Positions 56,598 through 64,000 of a stretch of DNA of 64,000 nt are shown here, in pieces. Position numbers and translations under genes: made by a program. The stretch's first letter is position 1; the number at the start of each line of letters is the position of its first letter. The stretch spans positions 5,862,001 through 5,926,000 of the forward strand of contig NZ_JAFBCL010000001.1 in the NCBI RefSeq assembly GCF_016907655.1. The letters run 5' to 3'. The notes beneath the pieces were generated by a model. It saw only the letters and a program-made list of their open reading frames with translations. It was not told where the DNA came from and made no database searches. This DNA is from Saccharothrix algeriensis. Lineage in GTDB: Bacteria > Actinomycetota > Actinomycetes > Mycobacteriales > Pseudonocardiaceae.

Positions 56598-57684
56598 GGT
56601 CCACTGGGTCGGCACCGGCCTGTCCACCGGCTCGGGCCTGCGCCTGCTCGCCGACGGCGCCGAGGTCGTCCTCTACGGGCGGACCGCGGCGAAGGCCGAC
56701 GCCTGCGCGGACCGGCTGGGCCTGTCCGGGCGGGTGTCCACGGCGGCGCTGGCCGACCTGGCGCCCGCCGCCGGCGACGTGGTGGCATCGATGCTGCCCG
56801 CCACCGAGCACGTCCGGGTCCTGCGGCTGTGCCTGGGGTCCGGGGCGCACTTCGCCGACACCAGCTACGTCTCACCGCAGATCGCGGAGCTGGCCGCGGG
56901 CGCCGGGGTCGTCGTGCTCACCGAGGCGGGTCTCGACCCGGGCATCGACCACCTGCTCGCCCACGACCTCGTGGCCAGGGCGCGCGAGGCCGTCGACGGG
57001 CCGGCCCGGGTCCGGTTCACCTCCTACTGCGGCGGTGTCCCCGCGGTGCCCAACGACTTCCGCTACCGCTTCAGCTGGGCGCCCCGCGGCGTGCTGACCG
57101 CGCTGCTCTCCCCGGCCCGCTACATCGAGGACGGCCGCGAGCGGGTCGCCGAGCGGCCCTGGGAGGCGACCCGCCCGCACACCGCGGCGGGCGAGGAGTT
57201 CGAGGCGTACCCCAACCGGGACAGCCTGCCCTTCCTCGAGCAGTACGGGTTCGGCGCGGACTGGGCGCCGGAGACGTTCGTGCGCGGCACCCTGCGGCTC
57301 AAGGGGTGGCACGAGGCGTGGCAGCCGGTGTTCGCCGAGCTCCGCGAGCCCGACCCCGACCGCATCACCGAACTGGCCGCCGACCTCGCCCGGCGCCACC
57401 CCACGACCGAGACCGACAGGGACCGCGTCGTCCTCGCCGTCGCCCTGCACGTCCAGGGCGCCGCGTCCTGGTCCGGCGAGTACACCCTCGACGTGGTCGG
57501 TGACGACGACGACAGCGCGATGGCCCGCCTGGTGTCCGTCCCGCTGGCGGTGGGGATCGGCGACATCCTCGCCGGCCGCCTCGACCCCGGCCTGCACCGC
57601 GCCGCCGAAGACCGCGCCACCACCCGCCGCTGGCTGGACGCCCTGCGGCACAACGGCATCACCGCACACCTGACCCAGCGGTGA
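56590..57684 (+). CDS. Saccharopine reductase-like enzyme (LYS9-type, aminoadipate semialdehyde side)
   Basis: A 364-residue protein of the saccharopine dehydrogenase (glutamate-forming) family. The N-terminal Rossmann segment is HWVGTGLSTGSGL, and CGGVPAVPNDFRYRFSWAPRG is a typical family block. It starts 8 bases inside the end of the preceding gene, so the two enzymes are made together. It would interconvert saccharopine with aminoadipate semialdehyde and glutamate. Confidence 0.87.
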   Translation: MPRVHWVGTGLSTGSGLRLLADGAEVVLYGRTAAKADACADRLGLSGRVSTAALADLAPAAGDVVASMLPATEHVRVLRLCLGSGAHFADTSYVSPQIAELAAGAGVVVLTEAGLDPGIDHLLAHDLVARAREAVDGPARVRFTSYCGGVPAVPNDFRYRFSWAPRGVLTALLSPARYIEDGRERVAERPWEATRPHTAAGEEFEAYPNRDSLPFLEQYGFGADWAPETFVRGTLRLKGWHEAWQPVFAELREPDPDRITELAADLARRHPTTETDRDRVVLAVALHVQGAASWSGEYTLDVVGDDDDSAMARLVSVPLAVGIGDILAGRLDPGLHRAAEDRATTRRWLDALRHNGITAHLTQR

Positions 57685-57823
57685 GAACCCACCCACCCGC
57701 AAAACCCCGCCACGCACCCCGCGCGACGGGACCACTTGCCGGGCGACTGCTCCAGCGCCACCCGGCTCATCCGCTCTCACGGCTTGCTCCCGCCTGCCGC
57801 CCAGGCCGGCTCGTAACGTGGCT

Positions 57824-58639
57824 TCAGGCCGTCACGGGCGGGTTGGCCGGTGTCGCACCCATCCGGTCCAGGAGGCCGAGGACGACGTCGACCCGGGCCA
57901 GGAGGCGGTCGGGGTCGATCCGTTTGGGCGCCGTGGCGTAGACCAGGTCCGCTTCGAAGGTCAGCACGAGGGGCATCGCGCTCAGGAACGGGTTGGGGCC
58001 GGTCTGGTCGAGCAGCCACTCGACGGCCTGGGGGGTGAACGCCCGTGCTGCGGCGGCGGGGTCGGCGGTGAACACGGTGAACTCGCGGTTCACCGGTTCC
58101 GGCAGCCCGGCCCGCAGCCACTGCCGTTGTTCGCGCGCCACCGTGAGCGGTGCTTCGCCGGCGGGGCCGGCGGCCCGGGCGTGTTCGGGGGAGAGGGGGC
58201 GGCCCCTGAAGTCCACGTGGGTTCGTCGGCTGATCTTCATCGGCGCCGGGACCGAGGCGGCCACCTCGATCCTGTGCTGGTGGATGGTGGTGGCGCCGGC
58301 CGTGGCGACGTGCTTCCTGATCGACGCCTCGCTGACGCGGATCGACCACCCACCCCGCCGGAAGTCCAGCGCGGTCTCGACGCGGGCGCGCCGCACCGTG
58401 CCCATCCGGTTGACGAAGCCTTCGGTCTCGTCCCGCAGCGGTGGTAGGAGCTCGGCTGACCACGCACGGGCCTCGCCGGGGTCGGCCACCTCTCCGCCGA
58501 GCGCGTTCGCCAGCGCGGCCAGCGCGGCGGCGTGCTCCCGCTCCTCCTTTCGCTCGCCGTGCCACTTCCACCAGACCAGGAGGCCGAACAGGCCGAGAAG
58601 GACGGCGATGAGCGGTGCGAGGTCGAGGACGTGTTCCAT
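57824..58639 (-). CDS. Membrane-anchored protein of a type VII secretion-associated operon, unknown
   Basis: A 271-residue protein with one N-terminal transmembrane segment (residues 8-24) followed by a charged stretch and a soluble domain without a family I recognise. It is the last of four consecutive minus-strand genes, its start sharing one base with the previous stop (TGATG). May be an immunity or accessory protein for the WXG-like protein before it; that is inference from position. Confidence 0.7.
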   Translation of the reverse strand: MEHVLDLAPLIAVLLGLFGLLVWWKWHGERKEEREHAAALAALANALGGEVADPGEARAWSAELLPPLRDETEGFVNRMGTVRRARVETALDFRRGGWSIRVSEASIRKHVATAGATTIHQHRIEVAASVPAPMKISRRTHVDFRGRPLSPEHARAAGPAGEAPLTVAREQRQWLRAGLPEPVNREFTVFTADPAAAARAFTPQAVEWLLDQTGPNPFLSAMPLVLTFEADLVYATAPKRIDPDRLLARVDVVLGLLDRMGATPANPPVTA

Positions 58640-59769
58640 CAGATGTCCAGGTACCCCTCGGTCTGCTGCTTCGACTGGTCGGCGCCGGTGTCGCCGTAGT
58701 CGGCGGCCTTCTGGCCGGCGCCGTAGTTCCGGATCGGCTTGTCCACCCCGGCGTTCGCGCCACCGCCGACACCCGGCTGCGAACGCACCGCGTCGACGGC
58801 GGCGGTCCTCATGGACTTGCCGAACCCGTCCTGCACCCGCTCGCCGAGCATGCCCTTCTCACCCCAGATCTTCACCATCGGCGAGTTGCTGCCCGGGAGC
58901 TTGGCCTCTCTCATGCCGACCGCGGCGGCGTGGCTGATCTGCTTGTCGGCCATGGAGCGCTGGAAGGCGGTCTTCACGTTGCCGACCCGCTTGGCCAGGT
59001 TGCGCAGGAAGTCGAGGATCCTGGCCAGGAACTGCTTGAGCCTGGCCACGACCCGGGCGACCCGGCTGCCGGTGGAGGCGACCCGCACGCCGGTCGCGGC
59101 GCCCGCGGCGGCGGTCGAGGCGCCGAAGCTGGGCACGGCGGCGGCCGGCGCCGGGATCCAGATCATGACCAGCCAGGTGATCAGCTCGGTGAGGATCGCC
59201 TTGATGAAGTCCTCGACGATCGTCATGATCATGCTGGAGATCTGGAGCATCTGCGCCAGCTCACCGGCCTGGCCGGCGACGCCGTCGATGCCGTTGGCGA
59301 ACTCGCCGAGCTTCGTGCCCGCCGCCTCCGACGCGGGGCCGCCCCAGCTCGTCACCGAGTTCTGCAGGTCCTCGTCGAACTTCTTGCGCAGTTCGGCCAC
59401 GCCCTTGCCGATGGCGTTGAAGTTCTCCGCCGCCTGGGCCGGCGCCGGGCCGTCGCCGCTGACGAAGTGGATCGCGTCCTCCAGCGGCTGCACCACGCTG
59501 ATCAGGAAGTTCAGCCCCTGCCCGACCAGCCAGCCGATCGGGTCGGTGGCGATGCCGTACGCCGAGGTGCCGAGCGCGCCGATCAGGCCGGTGGCCTCGG
59601 AGGCCAGGCCGGTGACCTCCGCGCCGCCGTCCTTCTGCGCCTTGCCCAGCGCTTCCGCGGTCTTGAGGTAGTTGCCGTAGAAGGGGACCGCCTCGGCCAC
59701 CTTCCGGCCGGTGTCCTTCTCGCCGACGGTGATCTCGACGCCGCCGGCCGTGGTCTTGACTTCCGCCAT
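58639..59769 (-). CDS. Large WXG100/PPE-like protein, putative type VII secretion substrate
   Basis: A 376-residue protein. Residues about 100-185 are helical with a W-x-G motif (TSWGGPASEA), as in WXG100 and related ESX substrates, and a hydrophobic segment lies near residues 190-215. The C-terminal 150 residues (basic, helical, then Gly-rich) could be an effector or toxin part, for which I see no known catalytic motif. Preceded by the small EspC/WXG-like gene (11-base gap), the common order of chaperone-like partner then substrate. Confidence 0.72.
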   Translation of the reverse strand: MAEVKTTAGGVEITVGEKDTGRKVAEAVPFYGNYLKTAEALGKAQKDGGAEVTGLASEATGLIGALGTSAYGIATDPIGWLVGQGLNFLISVVQPLEDAIHFVSGDGPAPAQAAENFNAIGKGVAELRKKFDEDLQNSVTSWGGPASEAAGTKLGEFANGIDGVAGQAGELAQMLQISSMIMTIVEDFIKAILTELITWLVMIWIPAPAAAVPSFGASTAAAGAATGVRVASTGSRVARVVARLKQFLARILDFLRNLAKRVGNVKTAFQRSMADKQISHAAAVGMREAKLPGSNSPMVKIWGEKGMLGERVQDGFGKSMRTAAVDAVRSQPGVGGGANAGVDKPIRNYGAGQKAADYGDTGADQSKQQTEGYLDI

Positions 59770-59780
59770 CGTGGATGCCC

Positions 59781-60101
59781 CTACCGGTCGTCCAGTTCGA
59801 CCCGCAGGCCGTTCAAGAGTTGCTTGACCGCTTCCTCCTGGTCGGCGTAGTCTCGCGCCGCGCCGCGGAACTTGTCCGCACCGGACTGCAGTCCGTCCTG
59901 CATGGCGGTGAACAGCTCGTTCAGGTCGTTCAGCATCTGCGTGTAGTCGTCCTTGACGAACAGGCCGACCACGCCCCAGGACTTGTTCGACACGTCCGCC
60001 TTGGCCACCAGGCCGGAGATCTCCCCCGCGGTGCCGCGGTGCCCGTCGAGCTTGCCGGCGAAGGTCCGGAGCTCGTCCGGGCTGACGTCGAAGCCGCTCA
60101 T
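59781..60101 (-). CDS. Small WXG100/EspC-like protein
   Basis: A 106-residue helical protein beginning FDVSPDELRTFAGKLDG and containing SWGVVG, as in ESX-associated small proteins of actinobacteria (EspC/DUF2580 type). Probably forms a helical hairpin that pairs with the larger substrate encoded next. It lies 7 bases after the YbaB-like gene. Confidence 0.82.
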   Translation of the reverse strand: MSGFDVSPDELRTFAGKLDGHRGTAGEISGLVAKADVSNKSWGVVGLFVKDDYTQMLNDLNELFTAMQDGLQSGADKFRGAARDYADQEEAVKQLLNGLRVELDDR

Positions 60102-60108
60102 CGCGGGT

Positions 60109-60791
60109 TCACCGGTCCTCGTCGTCGTAGAGGTCGAGGAAGCGGCCGTCGTCGCGCGCAGGGCCTGGCCGCGGAGGCGGGGGCGGCTGGTCGCCCCGGA
60201 GGAACCGGTGCTGCGAGAAGTCGTCCGGTTCCCCGACCGGCGCGGGCCGGCGGGGCGGGGCCGGCTGGGCGGACGGAATCCGGGGCGAACCCGGGCCCGT
60301 CACGGGCGGTCCGTGCGGCGGCGGGCTCACCGGTGGCGGACCGCCGTGGGACGGGCCGCCGTGGGACGGGCCGGCGGGCGTCGGGCCCTGCTCGGTCATG
60401 GCGCGCAGTTCCTGCGGTGTGACGCCGAACAGCTGGGCCTGGGTCTCCAGCACCTGGTCGGTGAGGCGCATGTCGTCACCGAGCGCGTTCTCCACGATGC
60501 CCGCCTGGCGGCGCGCCGCCTCGGCCACGGCCTGGCGCAGGGTCGCCATCAGCGCTGCGGCCAGCGCCTGCGGCGGGCGGCGCACGGCGTGGTCGGCCAG
60601 CCGGATGTCCTTGATCGACCCGGACGGACCGGCCACGACGGTCACCGCGCGGTCCGGTGAAGAGGCCACCACCTCCATCGCGGCCAGCTCCCGCTGCATC
60701 CCCCGATGTCGGCGGCCTGCTGGTCGACCCGGTGCAGCCCGGCCTGGAACTGCTCGAACCGGGCGACGAGCTGGTCGAACTCGGCCGACAC
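60109..60791 (-). pseudogene. YbaB/EbfC-family protein, interrupted by a one-base frameshift
   Basis: A GTG at 60791, with GGAGG 7 bases upstream, opens a frame reading SAEFDQLVARFEQFQAGL and then DQQAADIGG, after which it runs into nonsense. The continuation (MQRELAAMEVVASSPDRAV, then the YbaB core VVAGPSGSIKDIRL) is in the next frame. The junction is a run of five C on the plus strand (60700-60704); one extra base would join the two into a protein of about 227 residues. The second part alone would begin at ATG 60699 without a proper RBS. The C-terminal third is Pro/Gly-rich. YbaB-like genes head WXG operons in many Pseudonocardiales. It may be a sequencing error, a real mutation or slippage. 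Confidence 0.7.
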
Positions 60792-61407
60792 GACAAGACC
60801 TCCAAGGGATTCCGACTCGACGGCACGCGCGGCGTCGACGTGCGGGAACCATAGTGGCAAGTGACGGGCACGCTGTGTGCCCGAACGGGTGAAAAAGGCA
60901 GAGGCCGCTCAGAGGTGAACCCGAGGGACGTCCGGAGGGATGCCGATTCCGCGGCGGTGCCACAAGTCGACGCGGTGGCCCTGACCCGTGCGTTGATCCT
61001 TTGCGGACGGGCACTTGTCGGCGCACACCTGCTCGATGGCCGCAACGGTCGACATGGGCTCGTTGTGGGAGGGGCAGGGGAATCCGAGGTGGATGAACGG
61101 AAGCCGGTGGCTTGTCACGCAAGCCGTGGCCGGGTGGTGGGTCCGGGTGTGAATGGGTGAGCCGGTCCTGGGCCGGGCCTGGATGTTGCGCCAACGGGTG
61201 AATGCGGCAGTGGCGGCGTCCTGCTCGGTGCACCGACGCGGCGAGTGCAGCGCGATCGACTCGCTCCGGCCGCGGCCGATCGGGGTGCCGAGCGGGTCGG
61301 CGCCGCCCTCGACCTGTTCACCCCGCCCGCCACACCTCGGGCGCGTCGAGGTCGCCGCGGCTGCGATGATCTGTGGTGATCACGCTGTGCAGTGTATTGT
61401 GCGCGGT
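60792..61407. other. Intergenic region between divergent genes
   Basis: About 600 bases between the YbaB-like gene (minus) and the small membrane protein (plus). No gene is convincing. Seen: a small hairpin GGCTTG-TCACG-CAAGCC (61109-61125), and a palindrome GTGATCAC (61376-61383) 24 bases before the membrane protein start, which could be an operator. Confidence 0.5.
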
Positions 61408-61674
61408 GTGCAGTTTTTACTCGCGTTTCTTTTCACCGCGTTCGCCGCGACCGGCGGGTGGATCGTGTGGGGGGTCCAGCGCGCGCTGAAGACCCGCCTC
61501 CAGCGCAAGCACGAGCTGGCCCTGGCGAGGGAACGGGAGATCACCGAGCGGGCGCGGGTCGAGTTGGAGCGGGAAGCGCTGGCCGACCGCGTCTACCGGG
61601 ACTTCGCCGACCGCAAGCTGCCCGGGAGCCCGCCGATCGCCCCGCGCCCCGCGGAACTCCGCGACGAGTCGTGA
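61408..61674 (+). CDS. Short membrane protein with coiled tail
   Basis: An 88-residue protein from GTG 61408. Residues 2-24 are a transmembrane segment (FLLAFLFTAFAATGGWIVWG); the rest is a highly charged helix (heptad-like RKHELALAREREITERARVE). No family recognised. The start is uncertain: GTG 61408 places the membrane segment at the N-terminus, but the RBS is poor. Ends before a strong terminator. Confidence 0.6.
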   Translation: MQFLLAFLFTAFAATGGWIVWGVQRALKTRLQRKHELALAREREITERARVELEREALADRVYRDFADRKLPGSPPIAPRPAELRDES

Positions 61675-61693
61675 CGCGTCGCGCGAAGCGGTG

Positions 61694-61720
61694 GCCGCCT
61701 CGCCCGCGGGGCGAGGCGGC
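61694..61720. terminator. Perfect 12-bp hairpin between convergent genes
   Basis: GCCGCCTCGCCC (61694-61705), a 3-base loop and its exact complement (61709-61720), located between the membrane protein (plus) and the M50-like gene (minus). A second palindrome, GGACCGCGCGCGGTCC, follows at 61734-61749. Together they should stop transcription from both sides. Confidence 0.8.
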
Positions 61721-61756
61721 GCGGGCCGCCAGGGGACCGCGCGCGGTCCGCGCGTG

Positions 61757-62995
61757 TCAGGCGGAGACCTTGCGCCGCCGGGCGAACCGGCGCGCGAGCG
61801 CGACCAGCACCACGGCTTCGACGACCAGCACCGCCGTCGCCCCGAGCGGGCCGAACCACGGGCGCATGGTCAGGAACCACACCACCGCCAGGGTGCCCGC
61901 GACACCGAGCCCGAACAACACCGATGCCGCGCCGTAGACCCCGTACGCCCACCGGTCCCCGGCCGGGTACTCCCGCGCGGCCGACCGGTCGCGCAGCAGC
62001 AGGCCCCAGTAGCGGTAGCTCTCACCGCGCAGGTCCAGGGTGCCCAGGGCGTTGTTGAGCATGTGGTAGCCGTCCAGTTCCAGGAACGGCACCAGGTTCA
62101 CCAGTCCCGACACCGCGCCGAACAGGACGACCGCCGCGGTGAAGCCGCGCCAGAAGCCGCCCGGTTCGGAGAGCTGGTGCACCAGCACGAAAGGCGCCAG
62201 CGCCACCAGGTTCGAGTAGATCCCCGCGAACGCCACCGCCACCCCGCGCCCGCGCGGCATCAGCACGACGTCGTCGGTCTTGCAGTACGGGGCGAGGACC
62301 GGGAAGCGCCACATCACCCCCAGTTCGCCGACCGTGCCGCCGAACCGGGTGCACGCCAGGCCGTGCGCGCTCTCGTGCAGCACCAGCAGGCCCCAGGTGA
62401 CCAGCAGCGACGGGCCGAGGTACACCAGCAGGCCGGGGCCGGCGGCGATGTCGGCGCGCAGCGAGCCGAACCCCGCCAGCGCGTACACCACCACCGCCAG
62501 CGCGACCAGCAGCCCCGGCACCACCGTCCACGGGCTGAACAGCGGACCCAGCCGGGGCGCCACCCGCTCGAACAGCGGCGCCGGGTGGACCAGCGGCACC
62601 CTGCGCCGCAGCAACGACCTGCCCGCCTTCTCCGAGGCGTCCCGCCGCTCGCGCGACGCGGCCAGCGCCGCCGGGTCGGTGGCGCCTGCCAGCAGGTGCC
62701 GGTTGCCGAGCATGGTGAAGACCTGCTGCCACTGCGCCGGGCCGAGCAGCCGGCCGAACCGGGCGGCGTACGCGGCGCTGATGTCGGAGACGGTGTGCGC
62801 ACCGTCCATCAGCGACAGCACGGCGTGCTCCCGCGCCCCGACCCGGTAGAACCAGCCGGTGGCCGGGTCCTTCACGTGGTGCACGACGGTGGTCCCGCGT
62901 CGGTGCGCCCGGCCCAGCTCCACCTCCGGGCGCAGCGCGGGGCGGGCCTCGGCCAACGCCCGGGGCAGCTCCGCCGGGTCCTGCGTCGCCGTCAC
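61757..62995 (-). CDS. M50 peptidase-like membrane protein with N-terminal PqqD/RRE-like domain (RiPP maturation)
   Basis: A 412-residue protein. Residues about 25-105 resemble a PqqD-like RiPP recognition element (GWFYRVGAREHAVLSLMDG, then a winged-helix pattern). The rest is a multi-pass M50-type metalloprotease: HESAH (207-211) fits HExxH, and LVPFLELDGYH supplies the second metal-binding part. Proteins of this kind, annotated as putative peptide zinc metalloproteases, accompany lanthipeptide and thiopeptide-like clusters and may cut the leader or help export. GTG 62995 overlaps the stop of the LanB_C-like gene (GTGA), so the two work together. Confidence 0.82.
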   Translation of the reverse strand: MTATQDPAELPRALAEARPALRPEVELGRAHRRGTTVVHHVKDPATGWFYRVGAREHAVLSLMDGAHTVSDISAAYAARFGRLLGPAQWQQVFTMLGNRHLLAGATDPAALAASRERRDASEKAGRSLLRRRVPLVHPAPLFERVAPRLGPLFSPWTVVPGLLVALAVVVYALAGFGSLRADIAAGPGLLVYLGPSLLVTWGLLVLHESAHGLACTRFGGTVGELGVMWRFPVLAPYCKTDDVVLMPRGRGVAVAFAGIYSNLVALAPFVLVHQLSEPGGFWRGFTAAVVLFGAVSGLVNLVPFLELDGYHMLNNALGTLDLRGESYRYWGLLLRDRSAAREYPAGDRWAYGVYGAASVLFGLGVAGTLAVVWFLTMRPWFGPLGATAVLVVEAVVLVALARRFARRRKVSA

Positions 62996-64000
62996 CGCAG
63001 GGCTCCCGATCCGGCCAGGTCGAGCACGGCGCGCCGCAGCACGTAGGACAGGTAGATCTCGTCGAGGATGCTGACCCCGAGCCGGTTGTTGGTCATGTGC
63101 AGGTAGGAGCTGAGCAGGATCGCCGACGCGCCGTCGACGTCGGCCACCGGCCCGCGCGAGAACTCCAGCGCCCCGGCCCGCGCCAGCTCCGCGACCCGGT
63201 CCCGCAGGTCGGCGCAGTGCGAAGCCCAGCCCCGGCGCGCGTCGGAGTCGGCCGCCGACGCGTGGTCCAGGGCCACCTCCGCGGCCGCCGCCACCCGCTC
63301 GGCCAGCTTGTCGGCCATGCGGGCGTAGCTCTTGTCGAACGACTCGTGGTACTCGTCGCTGTTCTCCTGGTAGGTGGTCTCCCAGAAGGTCCGGTAGTCG
63401 TCGAGGAACTTCGCGACCCGTTCGGCGGTGCCCAGGAACGAGAAGCACATCGTGGCGGAGAGCTGCGCCGCGAGGCCGAGCAGCACCGTCCGCACGTGCA
63501 CGTTGGTCGTCCGCAGCAGGCCCGCCACCAGGTCGCTGGAGACCTCGAAGTGCCACTCGGCCAGTTCGACGCCGGCCACCCCGCCGTAACGGCCGTACTC
63601 GCGCTCGTAGGGCATCTCGTGGCAGGAGTTGTTGGCGCGGAGCGGCATCCCGGACTCGCCGTAGGTCTCGTCCCACCGCTCCTGGCCGTACTCGGCGAGG
63701 AACATCCTGTGGTAGAGGTCGGCGAGCCCGTCGGCGTCGGCCTCGTACAGGGCCGGCCTGCGGCGCAGGAAGGCGGTCAGCGCGGCCCGCGTCTCCGACC
63801 GCACCAGCTCCGGGTCGACCCCGGCGGCGGGCAGCAGCCGCAGCCGCACGTGCGGGCCCTCCAACCAGTACTTGATGAAGAACCAGCGCTCGACCAACCC
63901 GCGCTCCCGCAGGTCGCGGACCAGCGGCGCGATCCCGTGGACGATCATCGGGTCGGCGTTGCCGGCGTAGTGGACGTGCGTCGCCTGCCACCGGGCCGCG
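62992..64000 (-). CDS. LanB_C / thiopeptide-type dehydratase domain protein (partial, cut by right edge)
   Basis: Open to the window end; 336 residues are visible. The segment from WQATHVHYAG through PLVRDLRERGLVERWFFIKYW to GPHVRLRL is the start of the SpaB_C (glutamate elimination) domain found at the end of lanthipeptide dehydratases or as a separate protein in split systems. In those enzymes it removes glutamate from glutamylated Ser/Thr to give dehydroamino acids. An ATG at 63948 lies inside the conserved block, so the true start must be upstream, beyond 64000. Whether a LanB N-terminal domain is fused or separate cannot be seen. Confidence 0.8.
   Translation of the reverse strand, partial: AARWQATHVHYAGNADPMIVHGIAPLVRDLRERGLVERWFFIKYWLEGPHVRLRLLPAAGVDPELVRSETRAALTAFLRRRPALYEADADGLADLYHRMFLAEYGQERWDETYGESGMPLRANNSCHEMPYEREYGRYGGVAGVELAEWHFEVSSDLVAGLLRTTNVHVRTVLLGLAAQLSATMCFSFLGTAERVAKFLDDYRTFWETTYQENSDEYHESFDKSYARMADKLAERVAAAAEVALDHASAADSDARRGWASHCADLRDRVAELARAGALEFSRGPVADVDGASAILLSSYLHMTNNRLGVSILDEIYLSYVLRRAVLDLAGSGALR

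Overview
The window is very GC-rich DNA from a filamentous actinomycete. The codon usage, the type I and type II polyketide synthases, the ESX/WXG100-type genes and the SARP-era style of cluster organisation all fit an actinobacterium; a member of the Pseudonocardiales (Saccharothrix/Actinosynnema/Lentzea type) is my inference, not something a marker gene proves. No rRNA, tRNA, phage, transposase or CRISPR array was seen.

Region 1 (1-24,928, all minus strand) is an NRPS/type I PKS hybrid assembly line. Read in the direction of transcription it runs: a rifampin-phosphotransferase/PEP-synthase-like dikinase, a KAS III-like protein, two very small coupled ORFs, an NRPS module (degenerate C-like domain, A domain with an aspartate-like specificity code, carrier), three single-module PKS proteins (KS-AT-KR-ACP, KS-AT-KR-ACP, KS-AT-DH-KR-ACP), then a 3-hydroxyacyl-CoA dehydrogenase, a free acyl carrier protein, a seryl-tRNA-synthetase-like amino acid:carrier-protein ligase, and finally a protein that begins PCP-C-AT and runs off the left edge. 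The dehydrogenase/carrier/ligase trio looks like a route to an aminomalonyl-ACP extender unit, and the C-AT pairing in the last gene could be its user. Nearly every gene pair overlaps by 1-8 bases, so this is one translationally coupled operon with a candidate promoter at 25,016-25,044.

Region 2 (25,687-32,437) holds a second set of thioester-handling genes: a free carrier protein (plus strand), and on the minus strand a second KAS III-like protein, a SbnA/cysteine-synthase-like PLP enzyme, a stand-alone adenylation enzyme, a NUDIX hydrolase, a LysE-type exporter and a membrane fatty acid desaturase. These could make and tether a further amino acid building block (2,3-diaminopropionate is a reasonable guess).

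Region 3 (32,438-53,948) is a separate, plus-strand type II PKS cluster of angucycline type: an atypical OmpR-family regulator lacking the phospho-acceptor Asp, a TcmI-like cyclase, KS-alpha, KS-beta, ACP, ketoreductase, a two-domain aromatase/cyclase, a FAD oxygenase fused to an SDR reductase, then tailoring enzymes (NmrA-like reductase, ABM monooxygenase, FrnE-like protein, alpha/beta hydrolase, VOC protein, a second FAD hydroxylase, FMN reductase, methyltransferase), a TetR repressor and two MFS pumps plus a YczE-family membrane protein. No glycosyltransferase or deoxysugar gene is present, so the product is probably an aglycone or a further oxidised skeleton. A 31-bp motif is shared by two promoter regions of this cluster, and a 16-bp perfect terminator closes it.

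Region 4 (54,224-57,684): a small secreted protein, a P450 C-terminal fragment, and a saccharopine dehydrogenase/reductase pair. Region 5 (57,824-60,791, minus): a type VII secretion-associated four-gene operon whose first gene (YbaB-like) carries an apparent one-base frameshift. Region 6 (61,408-64,000): a short membrane protein, then the end of a RiPP cluster (M50 peptidase-like protein with an N-terminal PqqD/RRE-like domain, and a LanB_C/thiopeptide-type dehydratase-elimination domain protein cut by the right edge).
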